The notes beneath the pieces were generated by a model. It saw only the letters and a list, made by a program, of their open reading frames with translations, did not search any database and had not been told where the DNA came from. Below are positions 28,855 through 38,320 of a stretch of 64,000 nucleotides of DNA, piece after piece; position 1 is the first letter of the stretch; each line of letters starts with the position of its first letter. A program made the position numbers and the translations under genes. This stretch comes from Acidobacteria bacterium RIFCSPLOWO2_12_FULL_66_21 (GTDB taxonomy: Bacteria; Acidobacteriota; Vicinamibacteria; Vicinamibacterales; 2-12-FULL-66-21), in the NCBI GenBank assembly GCA_001767455.1, contig MELC01000080.1, positions 20,860 through 84,859 on the forward strand, in the 5' to 3' direction.

Positions 28855-29604
28855 TCAGCCGACCACAGTGGCGCTCGTGCCCTCGAGCGCCCGAATCACC
28901 AGCGGCACGCCCGACGCCCGGGCCGCCTCGAGCGCACGCCGCTGCACCAGATCGCAGCCCGCGTCGGCCATCGCGAGGGCTTCACAGAAATCAATGGCGG
29001 GCAGGTGCCGCGCGTCCGGATCGCGGTGCGGGTCCGCCGAGAAATAGCCGGGCACATCCTTGAGCAGCTCGCACCGCGCCGCGCCAAGGCCGGCGGCGAG
29101 CAGCACCGCCGTCAGATCGGACCCGCCCCGGCCGAGCGAGACCATGCCGTCCCCGGCGCTTCGCGCCAGGAATCCGGGCGCGACGACGACGTCCACCGCG
29201 GCGAGGGCGGCGCGCAGGCGCAGCGCGCGGAGCCGCGCGCGTCCCGGACCGCGATCCCGCTCGTCCTCGACGAGGCCCGCCTGGTGCACGTTGAGCGCCG
29301 CCGCTCGGATGCCCATCGCATGAAGGCACAGCGTGAGCAGCGCCGCCGATCGAATCTCTCCCGTGGACCACAACAAGTCGAGCGTCGCGGGATCCGGCGT
29401 CTCGACGAGTTGCCGCGCCGCCTCGAGGAGCGCATCCGTCGTCCCCTCTTCCGCGGAAACGACCAGCACCAGCTTCTCGCCGGCACGATCGCGGAGACGT
29501 TCCGCGACGAAAGCGGCGACACGCCGATACGCCGGCATTCCGGTGAGGACGGATCCGCCGATTTTGATCACCGCGACGGCTGCGTCTGTGTCGTGTATGA
29601 GCAT
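28855..29604 (-). CDS. Aspartokinase catalytic domain without ACT domains
   Basis: A 249-residue amino acid kinase: N-terminal KIGGSVL, a glycine loop GRGGSDLTAVLLAAGLGA near residue 165, then GYFSADPHRDPDA and EALAMADAGCDLVQRRALEAA, all matching aspartokinase catalytic domains. Ordinary aspartokinases carry two C-terminal ACT domains (about 400+ residues) for feedback by lysine or threonine; these are missing. Position between homoserine dehydrogenase and metB indicates that it phosphorylates aspartate for the methionine branch, with control shifted to the SAM riboswitch. Other amino acid kinases are less likely. Confidence 0.75.
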   Translation of the reverse strand: MLIHDTDAAVAVIKIGGSVLTGMPAYRRVAAFVAERLRDRAGEKLVLVVSAEEGTTDALLEAARQLVETPDPATLDLLWSTGEIRSAALLTLCLHAMGIRAAALNVHQAGLVEDERDRGPGRARLRALRLRAALAAVDVVVAPGFLARSAGDGMVSLGRGGSDLTAVLLAAGLGAARCELLKDVPGYFSADPHRDPDARHLPAIDFCEALAMADAGCDLVQRRALEAARASGVPLVIRALEGTSATVVG

Positions 29605-29632
29605 CGATGTCCTTGCTACTGCCCGTGATTCA

Positions 29633-29652
29633 GCCTTCTACGTTCTACGTTC
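29633..29652 (-). repeat. Two ACGTAGA-type 7-bp repeats between hom and aspartokinase
   Basis: On the minus strand the sequence reads ACGTAGA ACGTAGA AGG shortly after the TAG stop of hom. Same unit as at 11315, 15079 and 31265. Confidence 0.8.
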
Positions 29653-29659
29653 GTCAGAC

Positions 29660-30955
29660 CTACCTTCTCCCGTCTACTTCGATCGCCCTCATCACGCGAA
29701 CCTCGGCACCTGCGGCGGCGTGAAGCACGCCTGCCGCCCTCTCCACCCGTTCGCGTGAACACGAGTAGGTGAGCGCACCGATCGTCTGCCGGCCATCGCG
29801 CGTGTGAAGCAGGGACGTGCGGCGCAGCCAGACGCCATGTGACCCGAGCAGGTCCGCCATCTCGTCCGCCGGCGGCAGTCCGGCGGCGCCGACCCGGAGC
29901 ATCCACGACGTGGCGGGCGCCTGCGGCCTGACACTGCGCACCGCTTCGTCCCGCTTGTGCGCCGTCCCCTCCGCGGCCTCGACCACATCGTCGAGGATCG
30001 TCGTCGCGGTCGCGGCAGGCCCCGCGCCCGGACCGCTGAACAGCAGCTCGCCGGTCGTGTTGCGCAGCACGACGGCGTTCTCGACGCCGTCGATGCGCGA
30101 GAGCTTGTGCGGCCAAGGGACGAAAGCGGGTCCTACGAAGGCACCGATGCTGTCGCCGCTGCGCTCCGCATGAACGAGCGGTTTGACCGTGCCGCCCAGA
30201 TCCGCCGCGAGGAAGAAGTCGAGGTGGTCGAGCGCGTCGATGCCTCGCGTTTCGATGGCCGCCGGATGAATGCTCCCGAACCCGAAATGCCGCGCGAGCA
30301 CGGCGAGTTTCTCCGCCGCGTCGATGCCCTTGACGTCAGCGCCCGGATCCGGCTCGGCAAAACCAAGCCGCTGCGCCTCGGCGAGCGCGGTCGCACAGTC
30401 CCCGCCGCCTTTCTGGGCGGCCGTCAGGATGAAGTTGCTCGTGCCGTTGACGATGCCGGTCATGCTGGAGAGGGCCGCGGCGCGCGGCCGCCGCGCGAAA
30501 GCGCCGAGGAACGGCACACCCGCAAGCACGGCGGCTTCATACAGAAGCGGCGCGCCCGTCTCACTCGCGATCCGCAGCAACTCGTCGCCATGCACGGCCA
30601 TCAGCGACTTGTTGGCCGTGACCACCGCGATGCCGCGTTCAAGAGCGGTTCGCACCAGCGTGCGGGCCGGTTCGAGGCCGCCGAGAACTTCGACGACGAC
30701 GTCGGGAGAGCGATCGAGGAGGGAGAGGCCGTCGCTGGTGAGTGGCGTGCCGGCGACTCGCGCGTCGCGCGGCCGATCGCGATTCCGCACGAGCGCGCCG
30801 ACAACACGGATGAGCTGGTTGGTCGCCTCATCAGCCCGCGACCGCGCCGCGACCTCCGTGCCGACCGTGCCAAGGCCGAGAAGGGCCACGTCGATCGCTG
30901 CGGGTTCAGCCGCGATCGCTCGCCGTTCGACCGACTCGAAGAGGGTAGTACCCAT
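29660..30955 (-). CDS. hom: Homoserine dehydrogenase
   Basis: From ATG 30955 (GGGAGG 8 nt upstream) a 431-residue protein with an NAD(P)-binding N-terminus (VALLGLGTVG), then VVTANKSLMAVHG, the catalytic domain with GIVNGTSNFIL and FAEPDPGADVKGIDAAEKL, and a C-terminal ACT-like domain (about residues 340-431). It reduces aspartate semialdehyde to homoserine. It is the first gene behind a SAM-I riboswitch, followed by an aspartokinase and a metB-type gene, so it serves methionine synthesis. A longer frame opens at 31030 but lacks a ribosome binding site. Confidence 0.92.
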   Translation of the reverse strand: MGTTLFESVERRAIAAEPAAIDVALLGLGTVGTEVAARSRADEATNQLIRVVGALVRNRDRPRDARVAGTPLTSDGLSLLDRSPDVVVEVLGGLEPARTLVRTALERGIAVVTANKSLMAVHGDELLRIASETGAPLLYEAAVLAGVPFLGAFARRPRAAALSSMTGIVNGTSNFILTAAQKGGGDCATALAEAQRLGFAEPDPGADVKGIDAAEKLAVLARHFGFGSIHPAAIETRGIDALDHLDFFLAADLGGTVKPLVHAERSGDSIGAFVGPAFVPWPHKLSRIDGVENAVVLRNTTGELLFSGPGAGPAATATTILDDVVEAAEGTAHKRDEAVRSVRPQAPATSWMLRVGAAGLPPADEMADLLGSHGVWLRRTSLLHTRDGRQTIGALTYSCSRERVERAAGVLHAAAGAEVRVMRAIEVDGRR

Positions 30956-31093
30956 GGGGATCGCCTCCCATCCGCCGCGCGGATCGGCAACAACGCCGCG
31001 GCGCGGCAGGACGCACCAACGGCGCGACACTGCTCAGCCGCAAAACAACACGAATGGGAGCGAGAACGTTCCGCAGACCGGATGGTCTACCGA

Positions 31094-31200
31094 GGCTCTT
31101 ATCTCTCCCGGTTATCGGGCAGGAAGTAGCACCTGGGCTCTCGCGCCTGGTTGCTGTGGCTTCGTCGGGCCTGTTCCCTCAGCCACTCTGGATAAGCGTC
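31094..31200 (-). promoter_or_regulatory. SAM-I riboswitch (S-box)
   Basis: On the minus strand the aptamer shows helix P1 (CTTATC 31191-31196 with GATAAG 31098-31103), AGAGTGGCTGAGGGA, GGCCCGACGAAGCC, CAGCAACC and GGTGCTA followed by TTCC, all in S-box order. It lies about 140 nt upstream of the hom start. No obvious terminator hairpin with a T run follows; an ATCCGC/GCGGAT hairpin abuts the hom ribosome binding site, so translational control is plausible. The 330-nt stretch 30956-31286 is accounted for by this leader, its promoter and the repeat before LysE. Confidence 0.93.
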
Positions 31201-31223
31201 TGCAGCGAGCGCAGACAAACGTG

Positions 31224-31253
31224 ACAGTAAGCCAGCGGCCGGCCCGCTGTCAA
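31224..31253 (-). promoter_or_regulatory. Promoter of the SAM-riboswitch operon
   Basis: Perfect -35 TTGACA (31248-31253) and -10-like TACTGT (31224-31229) 18 nt apart on the minus strand; transcription would start about 20 nt before the riboswitch P1 helix. Confidence 0.6.
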
Positions 31254-31264
31254 GGGGGGAGTGA

Positions 31265-31292
31265 AACGTAGGAGGTAGAACGTAGAATGCAG
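31265..31292 (+). repeat. ACGTAGA-type 7-bp repeats supplying RBS and start codon
   Basis: Units ACGTAGG, AGGTAGA, ACGTAGA, ATGCAGA. The junction of the first two makes AGGAGG and the last contains the ATG of the LysE gene, so translation signals are built from repeat DNA. Confidence 0.85.
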
Positions 31293-31913
31293 AGAGTGTC
31301 ACCCTGGGGTTTCGTTGCCGTCACCGTCCCGCTCGTACTGACGCCGGGCATGTCCACCGCTGTCGTGCTGCGCAACAGCATCGAGGGAGGCACGCGCGCC
31401 GGGCTGGTGACGACCATCGGCATCAACACCGGCTCCTTCTGTTACGGACTGCTTACGGCGTTCGGGTTCGGGCTGGCGCTGCAACGCTGGCCATCGGCGT
31501 GGCCGGGTCTGCGTTTTGGCGGCGCGGTGTACCTGATGTGGCTCGGCGCGCAGTCGCTTCGCAGGGCCGCCAGGCCGTCATCGATGGCGCTGTCGTCTGA
31601 CACGAGCCGCGGACCGCAGGGCGCCTGGGAGAGTCTCGCGGAAGGTTTCATGACCAACGTCCTGAATCCCTCGATCGCGACCTTCTACCTCATCCTCCTG
31701 CCGCAGTTCATTCCGCCCGGGGCGCCCATTGCGCGGACCGCGCTGGCGCTGACCGCCATCCACATCACGCTGGCCGCGACGTGGCACAGCACGTGGGCCG
31801 TGGCGGGCGGCACGCTGGCCCGCGCGCTCGCGACGGGCCGTCCGCGGCAGATCCTCGAAGCGACTGCGGGGGCCGCGCTCATCGGCCTGGCGGTCAGCAT
31901 CCTGGTTCACTGA
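31287..31913 (+). CDS. LysE/RhtB-family amino acid exporter
   Basis: A 208-residue membrane protein with about six helices. The N-terminal VTVPLVLTPGMSTAVVLRN and the following GLVTTIGINTGSF are the typical LysE signature. Members export amino acids such as lysine, threonine, homoserine or leucine. It is divergent from the hom operon with a shared regulatory gap, which fits a role in releasing excess homoserine- or methionine-related amino acids, but the substrate is not shown by the sequence. A perfect ACCGGCG/CGCCGGT hairpin (31913-31929) follows the stop. Confidence 0.87.
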   Translation: MQRVSPWGFVAVTVPLVLTPGMSTAVVLRNSIEGGTRAGLVTTIGINTGSFCYGLLTAFGFGLALQRWPSAWPGLRFGGAVYLMWLGAQSLRRAARPSSMALSSDTSRGPQGAWESLAEGFMTNVLNPSIATFYLILLPQFIPPGAPIARTALALTAIHITLAATWHSTWAVAGGTLARALATGRPRQILEATAGAALIGLAVSILVH

Positions 31914-32047
31914 CCGGCGCTGCGCCGGTTTCCCGTCGCCCCACCGCCCCCGGCCCGCGCGGGTTTCCGTCAGAACTGCTGCGAAGTCCAAGCGAATCAA
32001 GCGGTTTGGGTGGCAGTGGCCTTGCTCTGTCACACGGCGTCGCATCC

Positions 32048-33700
32048 ATGCAGACGCTCCTCATTCCGTGGTGGCATCGCCTCAGCGTCAAGCTCGCGGC
32101 CGCCATTGCGCTCGTCAGCGTGATCACGCTGAGCCTGTTCCTGTTCCTGGTGCTCGGGAGCCAGCAGCGTCACCTGATGGTCCAGGCGCGGCGCAGCGCG
32201 GCGGTTGTGAACGACATGATCACCAGCAGCATCGAGCGCGACATGCTGCTGGATCGCCGCGAAGAGGCGTACCAGATCATGGGGCGCATCGGCCAGCAGG
32301 ATCAGATCGATCGGCTGCGCCTGTTCGATGCCACCGGGCGAATCCGGTTTTCGAAAGACTCCGCCGAGACGGGACTCGTTCCTGACATCAAGGCCGAAGC
32401 GTGCTCGCCGTGTCACGGTTCGGGCAAGTCGAAGCTGCCGCTCTCGGTCGTCGATCGCACGCACGTCTCGACGCGCAACGGCCGGCACATCCTGGGCGCG
32501 ATCACGCCGATCTACAACCAGCCGTCCTGCTCGACCGCGGCCTGCCACGTCCACCCGGCCTCGCAGCGCGTGGTCGGGGTCGTCGAGCTCGGACTGCGGC
32601 TGGATTCGATCGACCAGGAGAGCGTCACGCTGCGCAGAACGACGATGGGGCTGACGCTGCTGGCGACGCTGATGGTGGCGTCGCTGACCTTCGCCTTGAC
32701 GCGGCGCCTCGTGGTCCGGCCGGTGCGCTACCTCGTCGCCGGTACGAACCGGGTGAGCGTCGGCAAGCTCGACGTCCGGGTGCCGATCAGCGGGACGGGC
32801 GAGCTCGCGGTGCTCGAGTCCTCGTTCAACGAAATGTCGCGGGGGCTCGCCGCGGCGCGCGCGGAGCGCGACGAGCTGCTGCAGGGCCTCGAGCGTCAGG
32901 TGCGCGAGCGCACCGAAGCGCTCGAGCGCGCGCAGGCGCAGTTGATCCAGACCGAGAAGCTGTCGTCGCTCGGCAAGCTGTCCGCCTCCATCGCGCATGA
33001 GATCAACAACCCGCTCGCCGGGATCCTCACGACGTCGAAGCTGCTGATCCGGACGGTCGGCGAGGATCCGCGGGATCCGAAGTCCGCCTCGATCGTCCGG
33101 CTGCTGAAGCTCGTGCAGCGTGAGACCGAACGGTGCACGGCGATCGTCCGCAACCTGCTCGGCTTCGCGCGGGAGCGCGCGCTGACGCTCACCGACGCCG
33201 ACGTCAACGCCGCGCTCGACGAGGCCCTGTTCCTGATCGCCAACCAGATCGCGCTGCTCAACGTCACGCTCGAGCGCGACCTGGCGCCGCTGCCGCCCGT
33301 GCGCGCCGACTTCGGTCAGCTCCGGCAGGCCTTCGCGAACATCCTGATCAACGCGTGCGACGCGATGCCGCGCGGGGGAGTCCTGCGCGTGCGCTCACGG
33401 CTCGTCGAGGCGGAACGGTCCATCGTGCTCGAGATTGCCGACACCGGCGTCGGCATCCCGAAGGAACAGCTGTCGAAGGTGCTCGATCCGTTCTTCACCA
33501 CCAAGGAGAAGGGCACGGGGCTGGGATTGTCGGTCGTCTACGGGGTCATTCAGCGGCACGGCGGCCGGCTGACGCTCGACAGCACCCCCGGAGTCGGCAC
33601 GACGGTGACCATCCGCCTGCCGCTGTCGGCCGCGCCCGCCTCGCGCGCGGCGGCCATCGAAGGGCCGGCGGCGCAGGGTGTGGCGCGTGGAGCGCCCTGA
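32048..33700 (+). CDS. Sensor histidine kinase with c-type heme motifs in the periplasmic domain
   Basis: From ATG 32048 a 550-residue kinase: membrane helix at 13-35, periplasmic domain to about 200 with CSPCH (119-123) and CSTAACH (161-167, CX4CH), second helix 200-217, HAMP domain, coiled coil, H-box SIAHEINNPLAG (His near 316), and an ATPase domain with NILINACDAM, DTGVGIP and GTGLGLS. The heme motifs suggest redox or gas sensing outside the membrane. The frame is open upstream to 31781 inside the LysE gene, which is not the real start. It overlaps the protease gene and shares an operon with an NtrC-type regulator. Confidence 0.88.
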   Translation: MQTLLIPWWHRLSVKLAAAIALVSVITLSLFLFLVLGSQQRHLMVQARRSAAVVNDMITSSIERDMLLDRREEAYQIMGRIGQQDQIDRLRLFDATGRIRFSKDSAETGLVPDIKAEACSPCHGSGKSKLPLSVVDRTHVSTRNGRHILGAITPIYNQPSCSTAACHVHPASQRVVGVVELGLRLDSIDQESVTLRRTTMGLTLLATLMVASLTFALTRRLVVRPVRYLVAGTNRVSVGKLDVRVPISGTGELAVLESSFNEMSRGLAAARAERDELLQGLERQVRERTEALERAQAQLIQTEKLSSLGKLSASIAHEINNPLAGILTTSKLLIRTVGEDPRDPKSASIVRLLKLVQRETERCTAIVRNLLGFARERALTLTDADVNAALDEALFLIANQIALLNVTLERDLAPLPPVRADFGQLRQAFANILINACDAMPRGGVLRVRSRLVEAERSIVLEIADTGVGIPKEQLSKVLDPFFTTKEKGTGLGLSVVYGVIQRHGGRLTLDSTPGVGTTVTIRLPLSAAPASRAAAIEGPAAQGVARGAP

Positions 33701-34272
33701 CGGCCAGGCGCGGCTGCCCGGGCCGATCGCCCTGTGGTGGATCGGCGAGGCGGCCGTCGACGGAGACGTGGTGAAGACCGTGGCCGAGCGCGTCGCGCGC
33801 GAGTTCGCGCGCGAGGTGGCCGTGCAGACGCCGATCGAGCGGCCCGCCGGCACGCTCGACGCGAAGCGGCGGCAGCACTCGTCGCGCGAGATGTTGAAGT
33901 GGCTGGTCGCGCACGCTCCGGCGGACGCGTCGCGGGTGCTGGGGCTGACCGACGTCGACCTGTTCATCCCGGTGCTGACCTTCGTCTTCGGCGAGGCACA
34001 GCTCGAGGGGGTGGCCGCGGTGGTTTCGGCGGCCCGGCTCGCCGCCCCGGCCGATCGGCGGCTGACCGCGGCGCGGCTGGCGCGCGAGGCGGTACACGAG
34101 CTGGGACACACGTTCGGACTGGTGCACTGCGACGCGCTCGAAGACGAAGACGGCCGCGCGGCGCCGTGCGTGATGGCGCGCTCGCCCAGCGTCCGCGCCG
34201 TCGACGCAAAGAGCGCGCGTCTCTGCCCGGGATGCCGGGCCAGGTATGTCACGTTTCAGCAGGATGGATCCC

Positions 34273-35634
<1,362 letters not shown>

Positions 35635-35643
35635 CGCGGCACC

Positions 35644-36174
35644 CTACCGCGACGGGGGCTGTTTCTCTAGTGAGACGACGGCGCCGCCCGCGACACTGAC
35701 AAGCTCGATGTCGCGCAGCATGCCCGGAATCTCAAGGGCACGACGCTCGAGCTCGTCGGCGAACGTCTCGCACCAGGCGAAGTCCCGCGCTGCGGCCACG
35801 GTGATGTGAGGCGCGAACGGGATGTCCCCGCGAAAATGGCGCTTGAACACACCCTCGTAGAGTCGATCGTGCAGCCACGCGATCTCGCGCGAGCCCTCTT
35901 CGGGCACGAGAAAGACGTGGCCTCTTCTGTGGAAGACATCGCGAACCGCCCTCGCAGCCCGAATGACGAACGGAATTGGACGGACGGAACCGGCGACGGC
36001 CGCAATCTCCTCCGCTACGCGATCGGACGCGACCTCCGCGGGAAACACGAGCGTGAAGTGAGCGGCGAGTCTGGCCGCCTGCGGGTCGCGCGTGGCGCGG
36101 ATCGACTCAATCCAGTCTCGATCGGCCGCCCTGAGCGCCGGGTACGAAATAACGGCGAGCCGTGGCATCGTCAA
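35644..36174 (-). CDS. 2'-5' RNA ligase / 2H phosphoesterase family protein
   Basis: A 176-residue cytosolic protein with the two HxT/S motifs of the 2H family, HFTLVFP (near residue 39) and HITVAA (near 124). Members hydrolyse or form 2',5' or cyclic phosphodiester bonds in RNA or nucleotides; the physiological substrate is unknown. ATG 36174 or 36168. Stop lies 9 nt from the convergent regulator gene stop. Confidence 0.8.
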   Translation of the reverse strand: MTMPRLAVISYPALRAADRDWIESIRATRDPQAARLAAHFTLVFPAEVASDRVAEEIAAVAGSVRPIPFVIRAARAVRDVFHRRGHVFLVPEEGSREIAWLHDRLYEGVFKRHFRGDIPFAPHITVAAARDFAWCETFADELERRALEIPGMLRDIELVSVAGGAVVSLEKQPPSR

Positions 36175-36205
36175 TCCCGCGGTTCGACGAGAACCAAGAG
36201 CGGAA

Positions 36206-37045
36206 TCATCGGTGTCGGAACTTCTGATACAGGTCCGGACACATTCCGCAGCTCTGCTGGGACCGCGTCAGATTCAGCACGTCGGCCTGGGACATGCCGG
36301 TCCGTGCGGTGCACTGGGCCGTTCCATAGTGATCGTAGTTTCCTTCGGTCCCAAACGGGTGCATGAACTCGTGCACGATGCTGCAGCCGGTGAAGTAGTC
36401 CGGATCCGCATACAGATCGTGCAGCGCATCCGGGCACATCCAGTACCGGCCGTTGTCCACGCAGGCGAGCCCCGACCGGTTCCGGCACTCGCCGCCAAAC
36501 GATGTGTCGCTGACGCGGTTGCCCGCGTCGTCGTAGCCGCAGCGCGCGTACTTGTGAAAAAAATCCACGACCGCCAGATAGACTTTTCCCGCGCCCAGGA
36601 CTGGTGAAGGAACGCGATTCTGGCTCGGCGGAGGCAGGCTGAACGTCTGAGAGTACCCGCCGTAGCTGGTGGCGGTTTCGTCGTCGGACAGCGCGATGAT
36701 CCCGTCGGGTGGGGCGCTCGCGTGGGCGCTTACGTACCCCATTCCCTGCTCCAGAGCGGAACCTGGGCCGACGTTGACGACATCGGTCTGGGTCATGCGT
36801 TCGCCAGTCTTCTGCAGCAGGATGCCATTCGCCCGCGCAAACACCCGCGTGACGTCTTCAGTGGCCGGCGCGCGCGACGCGCTGAGCAGCACGGCCACCC
36901 TGAACAGGGCATCCTCGCCTCCGCCTGGTGTGGGGTTGGTCGAAGGGCCGCTCGATGGACTTGTCGGCGCCGCGCCGCCGCAGCCAGCAATCATGGCCGC
37001 AACCATCACGACGCAGATCGCAGATAAGACCTGACGCATGATCAT
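36206..37045 (-). CDS. Lipoprotein with a zincin-type metalloprotease motif
   Basis: A 279-residue lipoprotein (IAGCGG, Cys22) with a Pro/Ser-rich linker and a body containing SIVHEFMHPFGTEGNYDH, an HExxH motif with a later Asp-His as in gluzincin/metzincin-type peptidases. About ten cysteines suggest disulfides. I cannot place it in a named peptidase family. Its ATG overlaps the TGA of a 79-residue upstream frame (ATGA), which supports 37045 as the start and coupling of the two. Confidence 0.65.
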   Translation of the reverse strand: MIMRQVLSAICVVMVAAMIAGCGGAAPTSPSSGPSTNPTPGGGEDALFRVAVLLSASRAPATEDVTRVFARANGILLQKTGERMTQTDVVNVGPGSALEQGMGYVSAHASAPPDGIIALSDDETATSYGGYSQTFSLPPPSQNRVPSPVLGAGKVYLAVVDFFHKYARCGYDDAGNRVSDTSFGGECRNRSGLACVDNGRYWMCPDALHDLYADPDYFTGCSIVHEFMHPFGTEGNYDHYGTAQCTARTGMSQADVLNLTRSQQSCGMCPDLYQKFRHR

Positions 37046-37281
37046 CCGCGCCAGCGCTGCGAGCTCCGGCCGACGGCACGCACATCGCGCTGCGGGTCCG
37101 GTTCTTCGACGGCGACGGCCGAATCGCGGCCGCCAGGCCGGCTGCGGCGCGGCTCGCGCACCCCGCAGTCAGGATCATCGAGCGGACCCGAGGCGGGAGG
37201 CTGCCAACGGCGGAGCCGCACGGCCAGTGGAGGCTGGGAACGGCGGAGCCGCGCGGCCAGTTCTTTGAGCCACTCGAACAT
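37042..37281 (-). CDS. Small hypothetical protein coupled to the zincin lipoprotein
   Basis: A 79-codon frame with a strong ribosome binding site (GGAAGGAGG 6 nt before ATG) reading MFEWLKELAARLRRSQPPL, very rich in Arg and Pro, with an internal 32-bp duplication (LRRSQPPLAVRLRRWQPP). Its stop overlaps the next start by ATGA. Low complexity makes coding uncertain, but the translation signals are good. No function can be given. Confidence 0.45.
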   Translation of the reverse strand: MFEWLKELAARLRRSQPPLAVRLRRWQPPASGPLDDPDCGVREPRRSRPGGRDSAVAVEEPDPQRDVRAVGRSSQRWRG

Positions 37282-37324
37282 CGATCCTCCTTCCACTCTC
37301 AGTGGGCCGGCACGCGCGCCATCG

Positions 37325-37846
37325 TCAGCCGGGAACCTCGTACTCGCTCTGCACGAGCCCGCTGGCGTACTGCCGGGTGGCGATGTGCTTGAGACGCACA
37401 TCGTGGTCAAGCGGACCAAACAAGGGAATGCCGCTGCCGATCAGCACGGGCACGCGCGTAATGATGAGGCGCTGAATCACGCCCGCCCGGAGAAACCGCT
37501 GAATCGTGATCCCGCCGTCGACGTAAACGTGCCCGACGCCGCGCGCGCCGAGCTGCGACGCGATATCAACTGGATCGCCTGACATGCGCTCCACGATGGC
37601 CCCGGGCGGCGGCGTGGCAAGCGGCCGCGTGCTGAGTACGAAGACGGGTTTCCGATCGTAGGGCCAGGCGTCGAAGGCCAGCACCGTCTCGTACGTGTGG
37701 CGGCCGATGACGAGCGCATCGACGGTGGCCATGAACTCGTCGTAGCCGTGCGGCTCGCCGCCACCCGGCGGCAGAAAGTCGAGGCCGCCGCTCGCGCGGG
37801 CGATGAAGCCGTCGACGCTGGTGCCAATAAAAACGGATGCCTTCAT
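37325..37846 (-). CDS. Dihydrofolate reductase-like (RibD C-terminal) family protein
   Basis: A 173-residue protein with SVFIGTSVDGFIA at the N-terminus, a VDALVIGRHTYETVL block and VYVDGGITIQRFLRAG, matching the YyaP/YwjB branch of RibD C-terminal/DHFR-fold reductases. These bind NADPH, but the substrate is usually unknown and they are not canonical folate enzymes. Single gene; the small membrane protein upstream on the same strand ends 47 nt before. Confidence 0.85.
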   Translation of the reverse strand: MKASVFIGTSVDGFIARASGGLDFLPPGGGEPHGYDEFMATVDALVIGRHTYETVLAFDAWPYDRKPVFVLSTRPLATPPPGAIVERMSGDPVDIASQLGARGVGHVYVDGGITIQRFLRAGVIQRLIITRVPVLIGSGIPLFGPLDHDVRLKHIATRQYASGLVQSEYEVPG

Positions 37847-37893
37847 TCCCGGGCCCTCCCACCTGTCCTGCAGGACTGAGTGACTCTGCCCGA

Positions 37894-38064
37894 TCAGGAT
37901 CCGAACGCGTACATCAAGTACACCAGTCCCGCCACGATGCCCAGACCCACAGCCCCTTCAGGCAAGCGGTCGTTCCGGGTGCCGCCGCGATACCTGCCAA
38001 GTGTCACCAGCCGCAGTGCGGCATACCCGATCCAGCGAATGAGCTCCTCGACGACGTCCTGCAC
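37894..38064 (-). CDS. Small membrane protein of unknown function
   Basis: A 56-residue frame with GTG start reads VQDVVEELIRWIGYAALRLV, then a basic turn (GRYRGGTRNDRLPEG) and a second hydrophobic segment AVGLGIVAGLVYLMYAFG. Two amphipathic or membrane segments around a positively charged loop argue for a real inner-membrane peptide. GGGAGG lies about 12 nt upstream. It would be missed by a search limited to ATG starts or longer ORFs. Upstream, 38065-38320 holds nothing I recognise beyond a possible leader. Confidence 0.55.
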   Translation of the reverse strand: MQDVVEELIRWIGYAALRLVTLGRYRGGTRNDRLPEGAVGLGIVAGLVYLMYAFGS

Positions 38065-38320
38065 GGCTGCGTCTGTCCTCCCTGTCGGACGTGCGATGCC
38101 TTCAATTGTGGACGCTGTTTTCCACCCGATGCGGGAACCCGCAGCCCTTCAGCCTAATATCACCGGTCTCCCGTCGAACCGAATGGCCGCACGGGTTGCC
38201 GGTCGACACAACCGGCGTGCGCGACAAGTCGGCGATGCGTTCCCCGAGACAACACCCGCCGCGGGGCACTTCAGGGTGGTGCGGTCGCGGACCGGTCAAC
38301 GCGCGAACGGCGCTGCTCAT

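Noticed and set aside
31781-32047. Open extension of the sensor-kinase frame into the LysE gene
   Set aside because: The extension is out of frame with LysE coding and lacks domain content; the first membrane helix begins right after ATG 32048.
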